From an uncultured Hungatella sp. (GTDB lineage: Bacteria > Bacillota > Clostridia > Lachnospirales > Lachnospiraceae), in NCBI GenBank assembly GCA_910586845.1, contig CAJUJV010000064.1:317-16303 (forward strand): 15,987 nucleotides of DNA, written 5' to 3'. A program made the translations under genes and the position numbers. Below are positions 7,339 through 14,425 of this stretch, in pieces. The notes under the pieces are model-generated. The model did not search any database and was not told where the DNA came from. It saw only the letters and a list, made by a program, of their open reading frames with translations. How positions within the stretch are numbered: position 1 is the first letter of the stretch; each line of letters starts with the position of its first letter.

Positions 7339-9207
7339 TTATCCGACAGAAGTCTCCTCTGTGGACACATGTTTCATGGCGTTGACGGCGATCTCTATGT
7401 GAACCGTAGTGCCGCAGTCTTCATTGGGACTGATAAAAAGGCTGCTCTGGCCGTCGTACAGAAGGAGAAGTCTCATGTATACGTTGCACAGGCCGATGCG
7501 GTCGGAGCCTCCCGCATTCTGACGGGCCAGCTCATCCCTGGCCAGCTTTAACCGTTCCTGTACTTCTTCCAGAATATCAAAACGGATGCCGGTGCCGTTG
7601 TCCTCCACCAGAATATGGAAGATGCCGTTCTGGATATAGGAGCGCAGCAGGATCCTGGCGTCGGGGAGTTTTAAAAGGTTCCCGTGTTTAAAGGCGTTTT
7701 CCACCAGCGGCTGGAGGATCATCTTGGGAACAGGGAGATTCAGGGTGTCAGGGGAGGTATCGGTGTGAAGCTCCACGTCTGCGTGGACGAACCGCATCTT
7801 CTGGAGGCTGACGTAACTGACACAGTTGGCGATCTCATCTTTTAACTCCACACAGGTGCGGCGGGTGTCCATAGAATACTGCATCATGTGTCCCAGAGTG
7901 GTGATGGAGCGGTACACCTCCAGATTGTTGGTCTCCAGGGATTCCGCTGCTATGCACTGGAGGGTATTGTAGATGAAATGAGGGTTGATCTGAGCCTGGA
8001 GGGCTTTCAGCTGACTGGATTTGTTGGCCAGTTCCAGCTGGTATTCCCGGATGACAAAATGGTTGATAGTGTACATCATTTTCTGGACGCTCCGGATCAG
8101 GCTGCCGATCTCGTCATTTTCCGTATACACGATATAGTCGGACAGATGTTCGTCCAGTTTTCCCTGCTGGATGGCATCCGTGTATCTGGTCAGAAGCCGC
8201 AGGGGTCTGGTCTGTTTCAGGATGATAAAAAAGCTGAGAGTCAGGGCACAGAAGATGGACAGGATCAGCACCAGAAGGCTCTGTCGGAAAAACCGGTCCG
8301 CATCCCGGTAGACGTAGGACTTGGGAGTGGTCTTGATCAGATACCAGTCCACGGGGGAATCCAGAACAGGGACACAGAAATGAAATTCTTCCGAAGCCTC
8401 CTCGATTACCGTGTCTTTTAGAAGCTTTGTCTTTTCCACCAGGCGGATCAGCTCCTGATCCCGGCAGAGAGAGCCGGTCCTGGCCGGATCGGAGGAATAG
8501 ATCATATTGAAGTTGGAGTCCAGGATGCAAAAGTCCTCCTCCGGGCCGTAGAGAGGAGTACACATCTCTCCGATGACCTCAATGGGGATGTCGATGGACA
8601 GCCGGCCGATGAGGCGGGTGAGAGACGGGATCTCATAGACAGGAAGAGCCAGGGTGACCACCAGAGAGTAGGTGTTTAATTCCGTGTTGGTAAAATTATA
8701 ATCGTACTGGAGATGGGTGGGCATCACCATGGTCTCATAGGGCGGAACCGGGACGGTCCGCTCGGACTGGACATAGATATGTTCTTTCTCATACTGCTGA
8801 AAGGTATCCGTCAGAAGGAGGATCCGCCGCAGGCAGTAGGCATCGATGTGGATCTGGGACGCATCGGGTATGATGCCGTAGAGCTGCTGCATGTAGTTGA
8901 ACAGCTGTGCGGTGATCTGCAGCTGTCTGCTGGGAGACAGATTCTGGCCGTTTATGGACAGAAGGGGCAGGATCTCCGCGTTGAAATGGAGACTTTTGGC
9001 GGTGCCGTCTGCAATCTCCATGTAGGAACTGACAGACTGGGCGGTGGCCTCCATGGTGTCTGTGGTCTGATACTGATAGTTTCTCCCAAGACTGGTTCTG
9101 GTATACTGGTAGGAATAGCAGCAGTAGGCCAGCATGGGAATCAGAAGGCAGACGGACAGCAGGCGGATCAATTTTCTGTGCATACTGATGTATGGTTTCG
9201 TATCCAT
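7339..9207 (-). CDS. Sensor histidine kinase, YesM-like
   Basis: A 622-residue membrane kinase from ATG 9207, which has an AGGCAGGTG site just upstream. A longer frame from TTG 9246 would begin before the predicted transcript start, so I reject it. TM1 is at residues about 12-33. An extracytoplasmic sensor domain follows to about residue 305, then TM2 (309-331), a HAMP linker (about 332-385) and a coiled coil. The phospho-acceptor box of the His_kinase family (PF06580) is QINPHFIYNTLQ with His410. The ATP-binding site has the N box around Asn504 (PLVENAFKHG), DNGTG at 536-540 and a second glycine box near 572 (IGLCNVYMRL). It should sense an extracellular ligand or a loaded binding protein and phosphorylate the adjacent regulator. 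Position beside sugar transport genes fits carbohydrate sensing (inference). Confidence 0.9.
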   Translation of the reverse strand: MDTKPYISMHRKLIRLLSVCLLIPMLAYCCYSYQYTRTSLGRNYQYQTTDTMEATAQSVSSYMEIADGTAKSLHFNAEILPLLSINGQNLSPSRQLQITAQLFNYMQQLYGIIPDASQIHIDAYCLRRILLLTDTFQQYEKEHIYVQSERTVPVPPYETMVMPTHLQYDYNFTNTELNTYSLVVTLALPVYEIPSLTRLIGRLSIDIPIEVIGEMCTPLYGPEEDFCILDSNFNMIYSSDPARTGSLCRDQELIRLVEKTKLLKDTVIEEASEEFHFCVPVLDSPVDWYLIKTTPKSYVYRDADRFFRQSLLVLILSIFCALTLSFFIILKQTRPLRLLTRYTDAIQQGKLDEHLSDYIVYTENDEIGSLIRSVQKMMYTINHFVIREYQLELANKSSQLKALQAQINPHFIYNTLQCIAAESLETNNLEVYRSITTLGHMMQYSMDTRRTCVELKDEIANCVSYVSLQKMRFVHADVELHTDTSPDTLNLPVPKMILQPLVENAFKHGNLLKLPDARILLRSYIQNGIFHILVEDNGTGIRFDILEEVQERLKLARDELARQNAGGSDRIGLCNVYMRLLLLYDGQSSLFISPNEDCGTTVHIEIAVNAMKHVSTEETSVG

Positions 9208-9224
9208 GGAACACCTGCCTCTTT

Positions 9225-9280
9225 TTGTGATTTGTGTCATAATCAATATTATAATAAATCAGCTATATAGCAGAAATCAA
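9225..9280. promoter_or_regulatory. Self-complementary -10 in the divergent promoter region
   Basis: The octamer ATTATAAT at 9248-9255 is its own reverse complement. It therefore offers TATAAT to both strands: minus 9253-9248 and plus 9250-9255. On the minus strand it suits the kinase operon, with a transcript start near 9241 and a leader of about 34 bases. The -35 candidates are weak (TTGATT at 9280-9275 on minus, TTGTGA at 9225-9230 on plus), each with long spacing of about 19-21 bp. Confidence 0.5.
9262..9271. promoter_or_regulatory. 10-bp perfect palindrome, possible operator
   Basis: GCTATATAGC is a perfect dyad lying upstream of the minus-strand -10, in the divergent control region. 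It could be a protein-binding site. AraC-type regulators usually bind direct repeats rather than short dyads, so the link to the local response regulator is weak. Confidence 0.25.
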
Positions 9281-9345
9281 CAGGTAAATTTGCAGATGGA
9301 AAAGAAAAAAGTTAAAATTGTCCACCATAAAAGCAAAACTGTAGG

Positions 9346-9374
9346 TGTAAAAAAATGTTCGGAAAAGCTAAAAT
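9346..9374 (+). promoter_or_regulatory. Possible activator-dependent promoter of the uptake operon
   Basis: A -10-like TAAAAT lies at 9369-9374 with only a poor -35 (TGTAAA, 9346-9351) at 17-bp spacing. The transcript would start near 9381, 30 bases before the TTG start at 9411. A weak -35 is what one expects when an AraC-type regulator recruits polymerase. This is a low-confidence reading by eye. Confidence 0.3.
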
Positions 9375-9410
9375 CATGACAGAAGCAGGGGGAAACAGGA
9401 GGGTGCCGTA

Positions 9411-10721
9411 TTGAGACAGAAGAACAACCGCACAGGCTCCCGTCTGGCAGCGTGGGGCCTGATGTTCTTGCTGTCAGGGTGTGTGAGCCCGGAAGAGGCA
9501 AAAGTCATAGAGGAGCCGGAAAACGGCGGCGGTGCGGTGCTGACCATCTGTATCGCGGAGGCTCAGTGGGATGATTCTGTCGACGGACTGACAGAGCTTT
9601 ATCTGAAAAGCCATCCTGAGGTGGCGGACATCCAGTGGACTCTGGTCCAGAGAAATACTTACTGGGATCTGATGAACATGAAGCTGGCCACAGGGACTCT
9701 GCCGGATATTATGGAAGTGAGGGCAGGGGAGGAGCTGGAACAGTGGTATCCTCATCTGGCTGTGCTGGATGATATGCCTGTTCTGGATTCCATCTTCCCG
9801 GAGCTTCTGGAAAAGGGCAAGACAGAAGGGAGGTGTTACACCATACCCCAGGCCATGTACGGCATGGGTATCCTTTACAATACGAAACTTCTCTCCGAGG
9901 CAGGCTGGAACTGTGTGCCCGAAACCAGGACAGAGCTGGAAGAGCTGTGCCGGGATCTGGAGAAGAGGGGGATCCGGCAGTTCATGAACCCTTACCATGA
10001 GATCTCCACATGGGTGGAATACGGTATGCTGCAGATGATCTCCATGAAACCCAATCCGGGACTCTATATAGAGCATCTGAAAAAATCCAACCAGAAACCC
10101 ATAGGGGAGGACCCGGAGTGGAAATCGCTTCTTGATTTTATGGATCTGACCCTTCGGTATGGCAACAGAAGACTTCTGCAGCTGGACACAGGTCTGGCCA
10201 GGAATTATTTTTATATCGGCCGCTATGCCATGATCGTAGGTGAGAGCGCCAGAGCGGTGGAAGGCATGCGCCGGGCCGGCCAGGGAGTGGAGCAGTGGGC
10301 TCAGATCGGCCCCATAGTCCTCTCCGACGATCAGGAGAAAAACAGGCTTCTCATGGACGTGGTGCGTCTGGGAATCCCCAAAGAGGCCGGCTATCCCCAG
10401 GAAGCCAGAGAATTTCTCACATGGCTTATCAGCGACAGGGAAGCCCTGGAATATCAGAAACGGGTCATGGGCATCGTGCCGGTGGTGGAGGAAGCCTGCC
10501 AGGAAGGACTCAGCTCCATAGCAGAGGAGACTTACCGGTATTACAGAGACGGGGAGATGACGGAAGAGCTCACGGGTCTTCTTCCCAGAGACATGACGGA
10601 TTCTACAGGAAAAGAATGGGCCGGATATATTACGGGAGAGGTGGACAGAGACCGTCTCCTGGGGGTCTGTGAAGAATACTGGAAAACATATGCCGAGAGA
10701 ACCAAAGAAGCAAACAAATAG
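9411..10721 (+). CDS. Lipoprotein extracellular solute-binding protein (family 1)
   Basis: A 436-residue secreted lipoprotein. It starts at TTG 9411 with AGGAGGG at 9397-9403, 7 bases upstream. The signal peptide (residues 1-23, basic then hydrophobic) ends in the lipobox LLSGC with Cys24. The mature part has the family 1 layout: an N-terminal lobe beginning AVLTICIAEAQW, a middle with TLPDIMEVRAGEELEQW and GRCYTIPQAMYGMGILYNTKL (residues about 138-158), and a C-terminal lobe ending with a YWKTYAERTKEANK helix. It should capture a carbohydrate outside the membrane. It is the first gene of the operon divergent from the two-component system, and a double-cupin gene follows 19 bases later. It is more divergent than the second binding protein, so it may serve as a sensor partner for the kinase rather than for transport (inference). 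Confidence 0.87.
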   Translation: MRQKNNRTGSRLAAWGLMFLLSGCVSPEEAKVIEEPENGGGAVLTICIAEAQWDDSVDGLTELYLKSHPEVADIQWTLVQRNTYWDLMNMKLATGTLPDIMEVRAGEELEQWYPHLAVLDDMPVLDSIFPELLEKGKTEGRCYTIPQAMYGMGILYNTKLLSEAGWNCVPETRTELEELCRDLEKRGIRQFMNPYHEISTWVEYGMLQMISMKPNPGLYIEHLKKSNQKPIGEDPEWKSLLDFMDLTLRYGNRRLLQLDTGLARNYFYIGRYAMIVGESARAVEGMRRAGQGVEQWAQIGPIVLSDDQEKNRLLMDVVRLGIPKEAGYPQEAREFLTWLISDREALEYQKRVMGIVPVVEEACQEGLSSIAEETYRYYRDGEMTEELTGLLPRDMTDSTGKEWAGYITGEVDRDRLLGVCEEYWKTYAERTKEANK

Positions 10722-10740
10722 AAAGAGGAGGAAAGGACCA

Positions 10741-11466
10741 ATGGGAATCATTCAGTATCAGAAAAAAGAGGACATGACCTTTGAGGTTATGGCAAACGGA
10801 GTCAGAAGAGCCGAGATGCTGCCGGGCATGGTAGACGGTGTGAAGACTTACAAATGTCAGATTAAGGCCGGCGATACGGTGGAGCTGGAAACTTTCGGCG
10901 ATACCACTCAGCTGATCTACATAACTTCAGGAGAGGGCTATATCACTACCAGAGACAAGGCATTTATGGTGACGGAACCGTCTCTGTTTATCCCCAATAT
11001 GGATCAGGAGACCAACATGTTCCATGCAGTGACGGACGTGGAGTATCTGCAGCTGACCTGCTTCATGCTTCCCGAGGATCATGAGTGGTGGGGGAAATGG
11101 CATATTTCTCTTCCCAGATTCTGCCCCTTAAGCCAGTGCATCCCTTACAATGAAGGATTCCGCCCGGAGGCGATCAAGGCTTATTCTATCCTGGACACTC
11201 ACTGGGTCACCAGAATGACCATGGGCGCCATCATCGGCAAAGGGCCCAACAAGGCGGAGCCTCACAGCCATGACAATCTGTATCAGTGGTATTACGGGAT
11301 GCCGGGAACAAAGTTTATCTACCGGGCCGGAGGAGAGGAGATCCAGCTGTCGGAAGGAGATTTCGCGTTTATTCCCATCAATGTGGAACATGCTATTGAG
11401 ATCGAAGAGAACGAGAATGTGAACTATGTTTGGTTTGAGATAGAGGTGCCCAAAGGGAACAAATAA
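10741..11466 (+). CDS. Double-cupin protein, copy 3
   Basis: A 241-residue cytoplasmic protein starting at ATG 10741, with AGGAGG at 10726-10731. An upstream in-frame ATG at 10669 is inside the previous gene and lacks a site, so it is rejected. It is colinear with the two cupins at 545-2079 (LPGMVDGVKTYKCQIKAG, then FIPNMD, HAVTDVEY, HISLPRF). Identity is clearly lower. The C-terminal cupin keeps the classic histidine pair His175-Ser-His177, then Gln182 and His217 (GDFAFIPINVEHAIE), so this copy has the most complete metal site of the three. It sits between two binding-protein genes with short gaps on each side. Function is unknown; a single-domain cupin, KdgF, acts on unsaturated uronates in pectin and alginate breakdown, which is a useful but unproven comparison. 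Confidence 0.85.
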   Translation: MGIIQYQKKEDMTFEVMANGVRRAEMLPGMVDGVKTYKCQIKAGDTVELETFGDTTQLIYITSGEGYITTRDKAFMVTEPSLFIPNMDQETNMFHAVTDVEYLQLTCFMLPEDHEWWGKWHISLPRFCPLSQCIPYNEGFRPEAIKAYSILDTHWVTRMTMGAIIGKGPNKAEPHSHDNLYQWYYGMPGTKFIYRAGGEEIQLSEGDFAFIPINVEHAIEIEENENVNYVWFEIEVPKGNK

Positions 11467-11493
11467 AATAAATAAAGAGGAGGAAATGTGATT

Positions 11494-12891
11494 ATGAAAA
11501 TGAGGAGATTGGCAGCGGTTGGACTGGCGGCCAGCTTGACGGCCGGCGCCCTGGCAGGGTGCGGCGGTTCAGGCGGAGGCGGAGGTCAGAGTACCACTGC
11601 AGCCGCGCCTGCCGAGACACAGACTACTGCAGCTGCGGCTGCCGAGACGGGAGCAGCTCCCGCAGAGACAGGAGCGGCAGGACAGGAGCCGGTTACCATC
11701 CGTTTCAGCTGGTGGGGCGGCGAGTCCAGACATAAAGCCACTCTGGCAGGTGTGGAAGAATTTATGAAAGAGTATCCGTGGATCACCGTGGAGTGCGAGT
11801 ACAGCGCATGGGACGGCTGGCAGGACAAGGTAGCCACTCAGCTGGCAGGCGGCACGGCCCCGGATCTTATGCAGATCAACTGGAACTGGCTGTATCAGTA
11901 TTCCGGCGACGGATCCAAGTTTGTGGATCTGAATCAGTATTCCGATATCATCTCCCTGGAGAATTTCCCGGAGACCAATCTGGAGGCCATGAACGTAGGC
12001 GGCAAGCTTCAGGGTGTGCCCATCAGCGTTTCCAGTAAGCTGTATATGTTCAACAAGACTACCTTTGACAAGGCCGGTATCGCCGTTCCCACCACATGGG
12101 ATGAACTGCTGGAAGCAGGACGGGTATTCAAGGAGAAATTAGGAGACGATTATTATCCATGTGCCAGCGAGGGATATGAGAGATTCTGGATCATGGTGTG
12201 GTATCTGCAGCAGAAGTACGGCAAGGAATGGGTAAAAGATATGGAAGTTCAGTATACGGTAGACGAGGTGATCGACGGCCTGAACTTTATCAATTCTCTG
12301 GAAGAGAATCATGTGGAGCCCTCCATTGCTACGATCCAGGGCGACGGAGCCGAAAGCTTCCTGTCCAACCCCAAGTGGATGGACGGACATTATGCAGGAG
12401 TTCTGGAGTATGATTCCGCTGCCAACAACATCGTGAACTCAGTCAATGAGGGAATGGAAGTCGTTATGGGCGGATACATGACCGGCGCCGGCAATAACGG
12501 ATTCGGTATGAGCAAGGTGTCTCAGGGATTTGCCATTACGGAGACTTCACAGCACAAGGAAGAGGCGGCTCTTCTTCTGGAATACCTCACTTCCAATGAA
12601 AACGGCGTGAAGAAGCTGACCACAGAGCGTGGAATCCCCTGCAATACCGTGGCTCTGGCGATCCTTCAGGACGAGGGACTGGTTGATCCTTATGTAGCCG
12701 AAGCAAGCAGCATCACCTCTTCAACCTGTGCTTACTCCTTTGACCCCAACTTTGAGAATTCTGCACTGAAGGAGCGTACCGGTGTTTACTATGAGGTATT
12801 TGATAACTTAAGTGCAGGCGGAGATCCGGCGGAGCTGGCTCAGTATCTGATCGACTCTGTCAATGACGTAAACGCATCCAATCCATATTAA
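11494..12891 (+). CDS. Lipoprotein extracellular sugar-binding protein, second of the operon
   Basis: A 465-residue secreted lipoprotein. I chose ATG 11494, which lies 10 bases after AGGAGG (11478-11483); GTG 11488 is a possible alternative. The signal peptide ends in the lipobox ALAGC with Cys23. A flexible linker rich in Ala, Thr, Glu and Gly follows (residues about 24-66), then the binding domain beginning VTIRFSWWGGESRH. Typical family features follow: GGTAPDLMQINWNW, GKLQGVPISVSSKLYMFNK and TWDELLEAG. Aromatic residues are plentiful near the presumed cleft. It should be the main ligand receptor for the permeases downstream. A strong terminator after the stop codon separates it from them, which favours high expression of the binding protein relative to the membrane parts. 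Confidence 0.92.
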   Translation: MKMRRLAAVGLAASLTAGALAGCGGSGGGGGQSTTAAAPAETQTTAAAAAETGAAPAETGAAGQEPVTIRFSWWGGESRHKATLAGVEEFMKEYPWITVECEYSAWDGWQDKVATQLAGGTAPDLMQINWNWLYQYSGDGSKFVDLNQYSDIISLENFPETNLEAMNVGGKLQGVPISVSSKLYMFNKTTFDKAGIAVPTTWDELLEAGRVFKEKLGDDYYPCASEGYERFWIMVWYLQQKYGKEWVKDMEVQYTVDEVIDGLNFINSLEENHVEPSIATIQGDGAESFLSNPKWMDGHYAGVLEYDSAANNIVNSVNEGMEVVMGGYMTGAGNNGFGMSKVSQGFAITETSQHKEEAALLLEYLTSNENGVKKLTTERGIPCNTVALAILQDEGLVDPYVAEASSITSSTCAYSFDPNFENSALKERTGVYYEVFDNLSAGGDPAELAQYLIDSVNDVNASNPY

Positions 12892-12900
12892 TGGAAGTGA

Positions 12901-12944
12901 AACAGCCGCGGAAATACTGGAAAGCAGGTTCTGCGGCTGTTTTT
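12901..12944 (+). terminator. Intrinsic terminator after the binding protein gene
   Basis: A 13-bp stem (12901-12913 with 12929-12941, core ACAGCCGC/GCGGCTGT, one G-U pair) with a 15-base loop is followed by a run of five T. It begins 9 bases after the stop codon. Partial readthrough would lower expression of the downstream hydrolase and permeases. Confidence 0.85.
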
Positions 12945-12969
12945 GGGTGGCGGGGCAGGGGGCTGAGGG
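12945..12969 (+). other. Canonical G-quadruplex motif
   Basis: Four G-tracts, at 12945-12947, 12952-12955, 12958-12962 and 12967-12969, are joined by loops of 4, 2 and 4 bases on the plus strand. This meets the standard G3+N1-7 pattern. It lies directly between the terminator T-run and the palindromic element. Whether it folds in the cell is unknown. Confidence 0.6.
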
Positions 12970-13134
12970 AAGATTCTGACCATATATTCCGCTCAAAGCC
13001 TGGTACGCCGGGCATTCCGTTAAGCCCAGTAAAGCGGGAAACACTCGGGCAGAGGGCCCTCCTGTTCCCCATGGTCTTAACTCCATGGCGTAATGGCTTT
13101 GCTCGGAACATATGGTCAGAATCTTCGGCTGAGC
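12961..13134. mobile_element. MITE-like palindromic element with flanking direct repeats
   Basis: The core is 12969-13126 (158 bp). Its ends are inverted repeats of 32 bp matching at 29 positions: 12969-13000 against 13095-13126, outermost bases GAAGATTCTGACCATAT. Inside, shorter arms pair in register: TACGCC (13004-13009) with GGCGTA (13087-13092), GTTAAG (13019-13024) with CTTAAC (13076-13081), GGGAA with TTCCC, and an apical GGGC (13047-13050) with GCCC (13056-13059). The whole element folds as one long hairpin. It is bordered flush by GGCTGAGG (12961-12968) and GGCTGAGC (13127-13134), a 7-of-8 match like a target duplication. No transposase is present, so it would be non-autonomous. Short open frames cross it on both strands but have no ribosome binding site and mirror each other because of the repeats. 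It could instead be a structured RNA or extragenic palindrome; copies elsewhere in the genome would decide. Confidence 0.6.
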
Positions 13135-13170
13135 TCGTCGGCGCTAACCCAAGACCAAAAACGGCAGAAC

Positions 13171-13227
13171 GGGGCTGCTGGAATGGGGGTGAAAGCTGGG
13201 GTATTGGCGGGGAGACAGGTTTTTTTT
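13171..13227 (+). other. G-rich cluster followed by a T8 run
   Basis: Four tracts of four or five G (13171-13174, 13185-13189, 13198-13201, 13209-13212) are separated by loops of 10, 8 and 7 bases, and eight T follow at 13220-13227. The loops exceed the strict quadruplex limit in places. No ordinary stem precedes the T-run. No clear promoter is visible between here and the hydrolase start at 13282. Confidence 0.4.
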
Positions 13228-13281
13228 AATTTCATTAGCAATGGTATGAAAATGACATTAGAAAGCGAGGAATGAATATTG

Positions 13282-14412
13282 ATGGACGTGCAGGGGTTTT
13301 TTAAGGATTATATCCGGGATTATAAGGGCCTGGATATCTACAAAGAGGACCGGGGCGGCAGGGCTTTTAATCAGTGGAACTATGAGGATGGCTGCCTGCT
13401 GCTGGGCTGTAAGAAGATGTATGAGGTAACCGGGGATCGGTTTTACCGGGATTATGTGGTCCGGTTTATGGAGCCTTATGTGAGAGAGGATGGCGGCATC
13501 GAAAGCTATGTCATGGGAGAGTATAACCTGGACTTTGTCAATGCGGGGAAGCTGTTCTATTTTATGTATGACGAGACGGGAGAGGACCGGTATCGGAAGG
13601 CAGCGGGGATGCTGATGGAGCAGCTGTCCCATCAGCCCAGACTGAAGACCGGGAATTTCTGGCACAAGCTGATCTATCCTTTCCAGGTGTGGCTGGATGG
13701 GCTCTATATGGCGCAGCCCTTCTATATGGAGTATGAGAACCGGTTTAACGGGCGGAAAAATTATTATGATATCGCGGATCAGTTCCGGAGTGTGAGGAAG
13801 TACCTGTATGACGAGAAGACCGGGCTTTATCACCACGCCTATGACGAGTACAAGGAGAGAGACTGGGCGGACAAGGAGACCGGGCTGTCGCCGAATTTCT
13901 GGCTTCGTTCCATCGGCTGGTATCTGATGGCGCTGGTGGACTGCTATGAGCTGGCCAGCGAGGAGCTGTATGACGTGAAGAGAGAGCTGGGGGATCTGTA
14001 CCGGGAGGCTGTCGCCGGGATGCTCAAATGGCAGGATCCGGAGAGCAAGCTTTTCTATCAGCTGCCGGTGCTGGCGGAGGTGCCGGGAAATTACCTGGAG
14101 ACTTCCGGGTCTCTGATGGTGGCCTACTCCATCTTAAAGGCCTGCAGGCTGGAGCTTCTGCTGGCCGATAAGTATCAGAAGACAGGGGAGGAGATCCTGG
14201 AGGCCATCCTGAAACGGCATGTGACGGACCATGACGGGAGACTCCATCTGGGACATACCTGCGAGGTGGCAGGACTGGGGCCCAGACATGAGAGGAACGG
14301 GAGCGTGGAGTACTACCTGTCGGAGCCGGTGGTGGAGGATGATCCCAAGGCCCAGGGAGTGCTGATGATGACTTATGGAGAGTATCTGCTGTCCGGTCAC
14401 GGAGAACCATAG
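13282..14412 (+). CDS. GH105 family unsaturated glucuronyl/galacturonyl hydrolase (YteR/YesR-like)
   Basis: A 376-residue cytoplasmic enzyme without a signal peptide. GAGGAA precedes ATG 13282; TTG 13279 is an alternative start. The family core is an (alpha/alpha)6 barrel. Landmarks visible here are Asp84 in NLDFVNAGK, the strongly conserved VWLDGLYMAQPF with Asp139 (equivalent to the catalytic Asp143 of Bacillus YteR), His184-His185 in GLYHHAYDE and FWLRSIGWYLMALVD (residues 207-220). GH105 enzymes remove the 4,5-unsaturated uronic acid from the non-reducing end of oligosaccharides made by polysaccharide lyases, often from rhamnogalacturonan or pectin. Lying just before two sugar permease genes, it points to uptake of lyase-cut, uronate-capped oligosaccharides. 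The precise linkage cannot be told from sequence. The permease gene starts 13 bases downstream. Confidence 0.9.
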   Translation: MDVQGFFKDYIRDYKGLDIYKEDRGGRAFNQWNYEDGCLLLGCKKMYEVTGDRFYRDYVVRFMEPYVREDGGIESYVMGEYNLDFVNAGKLFYFMYDETGEDRYRKAAGMLMEQLSHQPRLKTGNFWHKLIYPFQVWLDGLYMAQPFYMEYENRFNGRKNYYDIADQFRSVRKYLYDEKTGLYHHAYDEYKERDWADKETGLSPNFWLRSIGWYLMALVDCYELASEELYDVKRELGDLYREAVAGMLKWQDPESKLFYQLPVLAEVPGNYLETSGSLMVAYSILKACRLELLLADKYQKTGEEILEAILKRHVTDHDGRLHLGHTCEVAGLGPRHERNGSVEYYLSEPVVEDDPKAQGVLMMTYGEYLLSGHGEP

Positions 14413-14425
14413 AGGAGGAATGATG

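Noticed and set aside
9208..9246. N-terminal extension of the sensor kinase from TTG 9246
   Set aside because: No ribosome binding site upstream, and the predicted transcript start lies at about 9241; ATG 9207 has a suitable site.
10669..10740. Upstream ATG for cupin copy 3 at 10669
   Set aside because: It lies inside the preceding binding-protein gene; ATG 10741 has AGGAGG at the right distance and matches the starts of the other copies.
12808..13229. Short open frames on both strands across the palindrome
   Set aside because: No ribosome binding sites. Both strands encode a similar NIWSESS string only because the terminal repeats are inverted copies, so they are by-products of the element.
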